From NCBI GenBank assembly GCA_023663905.1, contig JAMPGO010000010.1:1-36816 (forward strand): a stretch of 36,816 nt of DNA. The letters are read 5' to 3'. The notes beneath the pieces are model-generated. The model had not been told where the DNA came from. It did not search any database and saw only the letters and a list, made by a program, of their open reading frames with translations. Positions within the stretch are counted from its first letter, which is position 1. Every line of letters begins with the position of its first letter. Shown in pieces: positions 24,469-31,047 of this stretch. The DNA is from Ruminococcus flavefaciens. Lineage in GTDB: Bacteria; Bacillota; Clostridia; Oscillospirales; Ruminococcaceae. Both the position numbers and the translations under genes were made by a program.

Positions 24469-24774
24469 ATGAGAAATTTGGAGCGGGACAGTTTGACGAG
24501 CAATCTTTTCAAATGCAGGAATATTATTTCTCTTATTGAAAGTGCTAGGGAAGAACTTATGAGCATAGAGAAGGGCTGTGGAATTGACAGAGATTTTGAA
24601 GAGAGGATAATTTCTGAAATTGCGGATGATGTCACGGATGTTCTGGATAAGGTCGGTTTGTATTCAGAATATCTTGACGCTTGTAATGAAAATATTTCAG
24701 CCCGAAGTGCTATGATGCAGGCTGTATACGGTCCTCCGTCGGTTTTCGGACTTGATGAGAAGCTTGAAGGATAA
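24469..24774 (+). CDS. Small helical protein of unknown function
   Basis: 101 residues, strongly helical by composition, with no signal peptide or membrane segment, and two cysteines in the first half (KCRN and GCGI). The ATG is preceded by AAGGAG with 9-base spacing and by an almost ideal promoter, so strong expression is likely. I recognise no domain. It is followed after 54 bp by an AraC-type regulator, with a U-less hairpin between them, so read-through is possible and the two may be functionally linked. Confidence 0.75.
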   Translation: MRNLERDSLTSNLFKCRNIISLIESAREELMSIEKGCGIDRDFEERIISEIADDVTDVLDKVGLYSEYLDACNENISARSAMMQAVYGPPSVFGLDEKLEG

Positions 24775-24781
24775 AAAATTT

Positions 24782-24809
24782 ACCGCACAGGGCATAGGCT
24801 TTGTGCGGT
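24782..24809. other. Hairpin between the small protein and the araC-type gene
   Basis: An 8-bp stem ACCGCACA / TGTGCGGT (24782-24789, 24802-24809) has a 12-nt loop. An A-run precedes it and no T-run follows, so it would act as a terminator only on the minus strand, where no gene is seen. On the plus strand it may partly attenuate transcription into the regulator gene. Confidence 0.55.
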
Positions 24810-24828
24810 GTTGATTTAAGAGGTCATT

Positions 24829-25620
24829 ATGAAGATAACTGATATAGTTTTAAGCCACAGACAGGCGGAATCCGTGAAAAGAACTGATATGCAGGATTAC
24901 TGCTTGTATCTTTTCAGGAATCCTGTTATATTTAATATTGACGGAGCGGAAAGAATTTACAGCGGTTGTACTGCCATACTTTATTCCAGCGGAAAAAAAC
25001 AGTATTTCAGAGGTTCGGCAGACAAAAAGCTGAAATATGATATGGTCTGCTTCCGTCCGTCGCCGTCGGACAGACAGTATATGGCGGATATGGATATTCC
25101 GTTTGATACGCCTGTTGAGCTGAACGACGATTTTATTATAGCTTCTGCCATAAAGAGTATGAAAATACACAGCGATATGTCAAAACGGCGCAAATCTGAA
25201 TTTTCCGAGCTTTATATGCGCATTATATTAATCAGCCTTGAGGATGCTTACAGCAGTATAAAGGCGGAGAAAAAGGCTGTCCCGAAATATCCGAAGCTCA
25301 AGGAACTCCGAAATGCCGTTTATGATAATCCGCTTGATGAATGGTCGGTTGATAAGGTCTGTCGCAGACTTTCCATAAGCCGTACGTATTTCCACAGGAT
25401 ATACACCGAGGCTTTCGGCATTACTTTTACACAGGACGTTATTGAGAGCCGTATTCTTTACGCTTCCAAGCTTCTTGAAGATACGGAGCTGTCGGTAAGC
25501 CTGATTGCCGAGAAGTGCGGATATGACAGCGACTCGTATTTTATGAGGCAGTTCCGCAAGCACAGAGGCTGTACACCATCTGAATACAGGAAGAAAAAAC
25601 TGTCGGATTCCGTCGGGTGA
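24829..25620 (+). CDS. AraC-family transcriptional regulator
   Basis: 263 residues. The N-terminal ~150 residues look like the cupin-type sensor of AraC proteins (YSGCTAILYSSGKKQYFRG) but without a recognisable ligand signature. The C-terminal ~100 residues are a double helix-turn-helix: first HTH WSVDKVCRRLSISRTYFHRI, second in LSVSLIAEKCGYDSDSYFMR, ending with FRKHRGCTPSEYRKK. AGAGGT precedes the ATG. It may regulate the small-protein gene before it or the M15/oligopeptide-binding operon after it; nothing in the sequence decides this. Confidence 0.9.
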   Translation: MKITDIVLSHRQAESVKRTDMQDYCLYLFRNPVIFNIDGAERIYSGCTAILYSSGKKQYFRGSADKKLKYDMVCFRPSPSDRQYMADMDIPFDTPVELNDDFIIASAIKSMKIHSDMSKRRKSEFSELYMRIILISLEDAYSSIKAEKKAVPKYPKLKELRNAVYDNPLDEWSVDKVCRRLSISRTYFHRIYTEAFGITFTQDVIESRILYASKLLEDTELSVSLIAEKCGYDSDSYFMRQFRKHRGCTPSEYRKKKLSDSVG

Positions 25621-25647
25621 AAAAATTGTGAAAAAACGGAAAAAGTC

Positions 25648-25676
25648 TTTACATAATGTAATATTTGTGCTATAAT
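25648..25676 (+). promoter_or_regulatory. Promoter of the M15-like / binding-protein operon
   Basis: TTTACA (25648-25653), a 17-bp spacer and TATAAT (25671-25676) with extended TGC at 25668-25670. It lies 28 bp after the AraC stop and leaves a leader of roughly 50 nt before the ATG at 25732. Confidence 0.8.
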
Positions 25677-25731
25677 TTATATGGCTTCAGAGCCGTTTAT
25701 ATGGACAAAAGAAAGACAAGGAGAAAACAAA

Positions 25732-26805
25732 ATGGCAAAGGAATACAAAAAAAGAAAATACCGTGTGAGGTATGACCGTGTTGTTATTGTGGTGCTGATT
25801 CTGGTTGCGCTTGCGGTTATTATATCGTCCTGCACGAAGTTTTTTCTGGGAAGCGAAGAGCCTGAGACATCACGACCGGGATTCTATTCCGCAGAGAACA
25901 GCAGTACGAGCGAGCCTGAAAATCCCACAGAACCGCCGTCCGAGACTGATTCCGGAACAGAAACAGAACCCGGAACTTCCGATAGTGCGACGGATATACC
26001 GCAGGAAACCACTTCCGCCGATAAAATTCCCGACGGCTATAAGACGGAAATTCACTCCTATGAGGATATTTATAAGGGAAATCTCGTGCTTGTAAATGCC
26101 GATTATGAATATAAATTCCTGACAGATGATATTGACCCTGTAACTCTGTTTGACAACAGAAATGATTTCTATGAATCGGGCGATTATGTTACGAAGCTCG
26201 ATACGGAGACTCTCAGTCAGCTCAATGCTATGATTAAGGCTTATGCCGATGCAAATTATATTGATTCAAAGACAGGCATATTCGTTCTTGACGGCTACAG
26301 AACCTATGAGGAGCAGGTTGAGCGCCACAACACAGGAAAATCACGTACTTTTGAAGCAGGTCACACGGATTATCACACAGGACGTACTTTTGATATGTTC
26401 TATAACGACAGCGAAAGCGGTACGGGTTTTGCTTATTTCTCGGCTGAGGGCGATTATGAATGGTTTGCGGAAAATGCGGGAAATTACGGATTTATCGTAC
26501 GTTTTCCCGAAGATAAGCAGGATATTACAGGCGAAAAGCCCAGAAGTTATACATACCGCTATGTCGGTACTCCGCACGCTGTTTATATCAACGAAAATAA
26601 TCTCTGTATGGAGGAGTATATTGAGGAGTTAAAAACGCATACTATTGACAATCCTCTTCAAATCACGGCAAATGGTCAGAACTACAGCGTATACTATACA
26701 GAGGCTGAAAAGTCGGATGTGAGCGAAATAACTGTTCCCGCAAACAAGCTTTATGAAGTCTCGGGAAACAACGATGACGGATTTATTGTTACAGTTAAAG
26801 AATAA
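25732..26805 (+). CDS. Membrane-anchored VanY/M15-like protein, incomplete active site
   Basis: 357 residues: basic N-terminus, one membrane segment (about 17-33), a disordered Pro/Ser/Thr/Glu stalk (about 40-105), then an extracellular domain resembling M15 D-Ala-D-Ala (or L,D-) carboxypeptidases. The HxxGxxxD zinc motif is seen as YHTGRTFD (H215, D221), with the following WFAENAGNYGFIVRFP block. The second conserved element, usually E-x-W-H-Y-R-Y-V-G, reads RSYTYRYVG, so the expected catalytic Glu is R271 and the third zinc ligand is T274. H282 in the PHA that follows is kept. It may be a non-catalytic wall-binding protein or use other residues. ATG at 25732 is preceded by AAGGAG at 8 bases; an upstream in-frame ATG at 25681 lies at the transcription start region. 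Confidence 0.8.
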   Translation: MAKEYKKRKYRVRYDRVVIVVLILVALAVIISSCTKFFLGSEEPETSRPGFYSAENSSTSEPENPTEPPSETDSGTETEPGTSDSATDIPQETTSADKIPDGYKTEIHSYEDIYKGNLVLVNADYEYKFLTDDIDPVTLFDNRNDFYESGDYVTKLDTETLSQLNAMIKAYADANYIDSKTGIFVLDGYRTYEEQVERHNTGKSRTFEAGHTDYHTGRTFDMFYNDSESGTGFAYFSAEGDYEWFAENAGNYGFIVRFPEDKQDITGEKPRSYTYRYVGTPHAVYINENNLCMEEYIEELKTHTIDNPLQITANGQNYSVYYTEAEKSDVSEITVPANKLYEVSGNNDDGFIVTVKE

Positions 26806-26817
26806 TCGGAAAGAAAT

Positions 26818-28464
26818 GTGAGTAATTTGAAAAAAATATCGCTTCTTTTAAGTATAATTATGTGTACCGCTGTTCTGCCGTCCTGCGGAAATGATGACAA
26901 GGGCGACGGCACGGGGCATATGTACAATGCACCTCTGCTGGAAAATCCGAAAAGCCTTGACCCTCAGTTTGCCTGCGATTCGTCGTCAAATACGGTTATA
27001 AAGAATCTCTACAGCGGTCTTATGCAGATTGACGGAAACGGCAATGTGGTGTGCTGTAATGCCGAGAGCTACACCGTTTCCGACGACGGTCTTATCTATA
27101 CATTCAGGCTAAGGGATGATAATTTCTGGTTTTTTGATACAAACAACGATGATGTTATAAGCGAGGATGAATATTTCCCGGTTACCGCAGATGACTATGT
27201 TTTCGCACTTCAGCGTGTTCTGAATCCGGAAATGAAATCGCCCTATGCCGAGGATTTTATCTGCATAATGGGTGCTTCCGCTGTGCTTTACAACAACGAG
27301 CCTGTCAGCTCTGCGGAAATTCTTGCGGTAGACGACCATACGCTTATGGTGGTTCTTGAGCGACCGAATGCGGAGTTCCTTAACCTTATGGCTTCTCCTG
27401 CAACTTATCCGTGCAATGAGGAATTTTTTTACTCCACAAAGGGCAGATACGGGCTTGATGACCGTTCCGTGATGTCTAACGGCGCATTCTATGTACGACA
27501 GTGGTTCTATGACCCTTACGGCAACAACAATATCCTCTATATGAAGCGGAACGACGCAAACTGGAGCGAGACTTTTGATATAGCGCCGTCATTCCTGAGC
27601 TTCACAATCGAGAGAAGCGAAGAAGATATCCGTGATATTTTCAGGAAAGACCAGATAGAATGCTTCACCACTCTTGACAGCACGCTTTATAATACAGGGA
27701 AGTATTCCGTCAACGCTGTGAGTGCGACTACTCTAGGGCTGATTTTCAATCCGAAGGACAAGTATTATTCCAACGACAATATGCGGAAGGCTCTTGCACT
27801 GGCGACGGACAGGGATTCGCTCGGCAAAGAACTTGACAGCGATTTGCAGATTGCAGGCGGAATTATTCCGCCAGCTGTGAAATTTCACGGCAGAAGCTAC
27901 AGAGAGCTGGTATCAGATAAGCAGTTTGCTTCGTACAATAAAGATGAAGCCCTTGACTGCTATAATACGGCGAAAAAGGAACTCAAAACAGAATCTTTTG
28001 AATCCGTCCGTATTCTTGTGAATGCCGAAACGGTAAATTCAGCTTATCTTCATACCCTTGTGCAGAAATGGCAGGAGATTTTCGGCTTCTATATCGGCAT
28101 TGAAGATGTTACTCCCGAAGAATTTTATCAGCGTATTTCCGACGGCGATTACAGTATCGCACTTTATCCTGTCAAGGGCAGGAGCGCAAGCGGTATTTCC
28201 GTAATCCGTGAATTTGAAAAGACGGATTGCCTTGCAGGAACAGTCCCGGAGGAAAAACTCTCGCCCTCTCTTATGTGTTGCAGTTCATTTGAGGAGGTTG
28301 TTGAGGCTTATACTTCTGCGGAAAAGAAAATACTCGAAAGCAACCTGTTTATTCCGCTGTTCTATAAAAATTCCTACCTGATTGCAGACAAGGACAATGA
28401 GAATATCATATACGACCCTTTTACAGAAGCTGTTGATTATCGCCTTGCCCTTAATTATGATTAA
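26818..28464 (+). CDS. Oligopeptide-type ABC transporter substrate-binding lipoprotein
   Basis: 548 residues of the SBP_bac_5 (OppA/DppA) family. The N-terminal signal peptide has lipobox LPSC with the acylated Cys at residue 23. The family's opening block KSLDPQFACDSSSNTVIKNL and the DNFWFF and DYVFALQRVLNPE stretches are clear. It would bind peptides at the outer membrane face for an Opp-type importer, but no permease or ATPase gene adjoins it. The start is a GTG with a weak ribosome binding site; a TTG at 26827 is possible. It follows the M15-like gene by 12 bp and probably shares its transcript, so wall-derived peptides are a plausible ligand (inference). A bidirectional terminator follows. 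Confidence 0.9.
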   Translation: MSNLKKISLLLSIIMCTAVLPSCGNDDKGDGTGHMYNAPLLENPKSLDPQFACDSSSNTVIKNLYSGLMQIDGNGNVVCCNAESYTVSDDGLIYTFRLRDDNFWFFDTNNDDVISEDEYFPVTADDYVFALQRVLNPEMKSPYAEDFICIMGASAVLYNNEPVSSAEILAVDDHTLMVVLERPNAEFLNLMASPATYPCNEEFFYSTKGRYGLDDRSVMSNGAFYVRQWFYDPYGNNNILYMKRNDANWSETFDIAPSFLSFTIERSEEDIRDIFRKDQIECFTTLDSTLYNTGKYSVNAVSATTLGLIFNPKDKYYSNDNMRKALALATDRDSLGKELDSDLQIAGGIIPPAVKFHGRSYRELVSDKQFASYNKDEALDCYNTAKKELKTESFESVRILVNAETVNSAYLHTLVQKWQEIFGFYIGIEDVTPEEFYQRISDGDYSIALYPVKGRSASGISVIREFEKTDCLAGTVPEEKLSPSLMCCSSFEEVVEAYTSAEKKILESNLFIPLFYKNSYLIADKDNENIIYDPFTEAVDYRLALNYD

Positions 28465-28471
28465 AAAAATA

Positions 28472-28506
28472 AAACGCATTCCATAAGAGAATGCGTTTGT
28501 TTTTTT
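28472..28506. terminator. Bidirectional terminator between the binding protein and tetR
   Basis: A 10-bp perfect stem AAACGCATTC / GAATGCGTTT (28472-28481, 28489-28498) with a 7-nt loop is flanked by an A-run on the left and a T-run on the right. It can therefore serve both the plus-strand gene ending at 28464 and the minus-strand gene ending at 28505. Confidence 0.93.
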
Positions 28507-29044
28507 ATAAATCCTTGTGCATTCTTGTGATTGCCTCTGAAAATTTTTCAAGGATGTTAAAGACAGAATTTATGCCGTTTTCGTGGTGCTTTTCATATGT
28601 ATAATATGAACCATAGATAAGGAATGTCATTACCATTCTGTTTTCAAGAGCAGGCTGATAATTTGGATAAGCCGTGTAGATTATCTTATAAAGTTCTTCT
28701 TCAAACAAGTCCATAAAACTACTGCTTCTGTTGCCTTCAAAAAGAATCCTGATGAGCTGTTCATTTGCAACAAACGAACCGGTGAGTTCTTTTACAAAAC
28801 TCTGGGTGTCACTGAAAATATTTTCGGGGTGTTCAATTCCGTCAAGACATTTATGTACAATATCACGCTCAAGAGTTTCGGATAAATCGTAGATGTCGTG
28901 GTAGTGCAGGTAGAAAGTGGCTTTGTTGATGTTAGCCAGCGAGGAAAGTTCCTTGACGGTTATCTTTTCAAGCGGTTTCTGCGAGCGCAGTTGCAGGAAA
29001 GCGTTTCTGATTGCACATTTTGTCTTTTCAATTCTTAAATCCAT
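28505..29044 (-). CDS. TetR/AcrR-family transcriptional regulator
   Basis: 179 residues. The N-terminal HTH (about 8-55) has ITVKELSSLANINKATFYLH followed by HYHDIYDLSE, a typical TetR recognition helix. The C-terminal ligand-binding part is short, of the TetR_C_7-like sort with an aromatic YGSYYTYEKH block. GAGGTG precedes the ATG on the minus strand. The gene diverges from glgB; its promoter has a perfect -35 and -10 and overlaps a palindrome that is the likely operator, so autoregulation is expected. The inducer is unknown. Confidence 0.9.
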   Translation of the reverse strand: MDLRIEKTKCAIRNAFLQLRSQKPLEKITVKELSSLANINKATFYLHYHDIYDLSETLERDIVHKCLDGIEHPENIFSDTQSFVKELTGSFVANEQLIRILFEGNRSSSFMDLFEEELYKIIYTAYPNYQPALENRMVMTFLIYGSYYTYEKHHENGINSVFNILEKFSEAITRMHKDL

Positions 29045-29070
29045 ATCATCACCTCATAATTAGACTTTTT

Positions 29071-29084
29071 TAGACTACAGTCGA
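29071..29084. promoter_or_regulatory. Candidate TetR operator 1
   Basis: TAGACTACAGTCGA is a near-perfect palindrome (TnGACTnnAGTCnA). It shares GAC-GTC arms with operator 2, and the 9-mer ACAGTCGAT at 29077-29085 is the exact inverse of ATCGACTGT at 29158-29166. It lies in the tetR leader, upstream of the glgB promoter. A further TAGAC half-site is at 29061. Confidence 0.6.
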
Positions 29085-29112
29085 TAAATAGACATTAGTA
29101 AAAAATTGCTTA

Positions 29113-29141
29113 TTGAAAATTACAAACAATTATCTTATAAT
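29113..29141 (+). promoter_or_regulatory. Promoter of glgB
   Basis: TTGAAA (29113-29118), 17-bp spacer, TATAAT (29136-29141). Transcription would start near 29148, giving a leader of about 60 nt that contains candidate operator 2. The -10 lies next to the oppositely directed tetR -10. Confidence 0.75.
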
Positions 29142-29143
29142 AT

Positions 29144-29172
29144 ATTATAGTATATTAATCGACTGTTGTCAA
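29144..29172 (-). promoter_or_regulatory. Promoter of tetR
   Basis: On the minus strand TTGACA (29172-29167), a 17-bp spacer and TATAAT (29149-29144), both perfect. The -35 box is part of candidate operator 2. RNA polymerase bound here would clash with polymerase at the glgB promoter. Confidence 0.8.
29159..29172. promoter_or_regulatory. Candidate TetR operator 2
   Basis: TCGACTGTTGTCAA has GAC/GTC arms around a 4-bp centre, matching operator 1 in inverse orientation. It covers the tetR -35 and lies about 11-24 bp after the predicted glgB start, so one bound repressor could shut off both promoters. Confidence 0.6.
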
Positions 29173-29210
29173 TAAGTTCGGTTAAATTTTTATAATGAAA
29201 GGTGAATTTA

Positions 29211-31004
29211 ATGGACATTTACGGTTTTTATAAGGGCGACTGCTTCAACGCATACGAATATCTCGGCGCACATCCCGAAAACAAGGGTACTGTTTTCAGG
29301 ACGTATGCTCCGAATGCGATGAAAGTCTCGGTAATCGGCGATTTCAGCGACTGGAAAGATATTCCTATGGAGCAGGTGGCTGACGGCAATTTCTATGAGC
29401 TTGAATGCCCCGAAGCTAAAGAGGGTATGCGCTATAAGTACAGAATCTACGACAAAAAGGGCGAATTTATTGACCACTGCGACCCGTACGGCTACAGCAG
29501 TGAACTCCGTCCCGGAACGTGTTCTGTCATAAGAAGCCTTAATTATAAATTTCACGATTCAAGATGGCTCAGCAAGCGTACGGACTGCAAGGATAAGCCT
29601 ATGAATATCTATGAAGTACATCTCGGCTCGTGGCGCAAGCCCGAACAGCAGGAGGGTAAGGCGGAATGGTACAATTATTCCGAAATAGCGGACGAGCTTA
29701 TTGATTATGTACTGAAATGCGGATATAATTTCATAGAGTTTATGCCTCTCAGCGAACATCCCTGCGATGAATCTTGGGGCTATCAGATAACAGGCTTCTT
29801 CGCTCCTACTTCACGCTACGGCACTCCGCAACAGTTAATGGAGCTTGTTGACAAGTGCCATAAGAATAAAATCGGCGTTATCATGGATTTCGTTCCCGTT
29901 CATTTTGCGGTTGACCACTATGGTCTGACTGAATACGACGGCACAAAGCTGTATGAATATCCCGATAATTCCGTAGGATATAACGAATGGGGAAGCCGTA
30001 ACTTTATGCACTCCAAGGGCGAGGTGCGTTCGTTTTTGCAGTCGGCGGCTGATTACTGGCTCAGGGTCTATCATTTTGACGGCTTGCGTATGGACGCAAT
30101 AAGAAATATAATTTACTGGAACGGCGATGAGCATAGGGGCGAAAATCACATAGCGATTAATTTCCTGAAAAATATGAACAGCGGTCTTAAATTACGTCAT
30201 CCGTCGGCAATTCTTATGGCGGAGGATTCCTCTGCATATCCAAGAGTAACTGAATCCGTACAGAACGGCGGTCTCGGTTTTGATTATAAATGGGATTTGG
30301 GCTGGATGCACGATACGCTTGAATATTTCCAGTGTTCGCCGATGTACCGCACAAGGGACTATCATAAGCTGACTTTTTCAATGCTTTATTTCTATAACGA
30401 GAGATTTATTATGCCGTTTTCGCACGATGAAGTAGTACACGGCAAGGCGACTATTGTACAGAAAATGAACGGCGATTATGATAATAAATTTCCGCAGGCA
30501 AGGGCATTGTATATGTATATGACTGCTCATCCCGGCAAAATGCTCAACTTTATGGGAAATGAATTTGGTCAGCTCCGTGAATGGGACGAAAAGCGTGAGC
30601 AGGACTGGGATATGCTTAAATATCCCGCTCACGATTCATTCAGGGAATATATCAAGGCGCTCAATATGATTTATCTCAAATACAACGCTCTGCACTACGA
30701 TTTTGACCCGACTAATTTCGAGTGGTCGGACTGCAATTCCGCAGAAAGATGTGTGTATGCAATCCGCAGAAAAAGCGAGCAGGGACATATTCTGGCGGTT
30801 CTCAATTTCTCCGACTGGAATCAGAATGACTATTCCGTTATCGTCGGCGACGACTGGAAGGAAAAGCTTCTGCTTGATTCAGACGACTGCAAATTCGGCG
30901 GAAGTACCGTTGACAGCAAGGCGAAATTCAGCAGAGACGGCGAAAAGCTTGTTATGGATATTCCTGCATACAGCGGAATGCTGTTCTTGTTAAAAAGAAA
31001 GTAA
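29211..31004 (+). CDS. glgB: 1,4-alpha-glucan branching enzyme
   Basis: GH13 enzyme that introduces alpha-1,6 branches into glycogen. The 597 residues comprise an N-terminal CBM48-type domain (about 15-110; VFRTYAPNAMKVSVIGDFSDW), the catalytic barrel and a C-terminal beta domain. Catalytic residues are nucleophile D295 (GLRMDA), acid/base E338 (LMAEDSS) and D406 (SHDEVVHG). ATG at 29211 follows AAAGGTG by 7 bases; a GTG at 29202 is inside that site. No other glycogen genes (glgA, glgC, glgP) are nearby. Control by the divergent TetR regulator is inferred from the operator layout. Confidence 0.96.
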   Translation: MDIYGFYKGDCFNAYEYLGAHPENKGTVFRTYAPNAMKVSVIGDFSDWKDIPMEQVADGNFYELECPEAKEGMRYKYRIYDKKGEFIDHCDPYGYSSELRPGTCSVIRSLNYKFHDSRWLSKRTDCKDKPMNIYEVHLGSWRKPEQQEGKAEWYNYSEIADELIDYVLKCGYNFIEFMPLSEHPCDESWGYQITGFFAPTSRYGTPQQLMELVDKCHKNKIGVIMDFVPVHFAVDHYGLTEYDGTKLYEYPDNSVGYNEWGSRNFMHSKGEVRSFLQSAADYWLRVYHFDGLRMDAIRNIIYWNGDEHRGENHIAINFLKNMNSGLKLRHPSAILMAEDSSAYPRVTESVQNGGLGFDYKWDLGWMHDTLEYFQCSPMYRTRDYHKLTFSMLYFYNERFIMPFSHDEVVHGKATIVQKMNGDYDNKFPQARALYMYMTAHPGKMLNFMGNEFGQLREWDEKREQDWDMLKYPAHDSFREYIKALNMIYLKYNALHYDFDPTNFEWSDCNSAERCVYAIRRKSEQGHILAVLNFSDWNQNDYSVIVGDDWKEKLLLDSDDCKFGGSTVDSKAKFSRDGEKLVMDIPAYSGMLFLLKRK

Positions 31005-31009
31005 AAAAC

Positions 31010-31042
31010 AGGACGTTTCTGTATATTCAGGAACGTCCTTTT
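31010..31042. terminator. Bidirectional terminator between glgB and the AraC-type regulator
   Basis: A 12-bp stem AGGACGTTTCTG / CAGGAACGTCCT (one G-T pair; 31010-31021, 31028-31039) with a 6-nt loop. The A-run on its left gives a good U-tract for the minus-strand gene; the T-run on the right (TTTTG) is shorter. Confidence 0.9.
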
Positions 31043-31047
31043 GCTGA

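Noticed and set aside
25732-25840. Lipobox-like SSC at residue 34 of the M15-like protein
   Set aside because: The N-terminal basic region is too long and the Cys follows a full membrane span with Ser at -1 and -2, so a membrane anchor is more likely than a lipoprotein signal.
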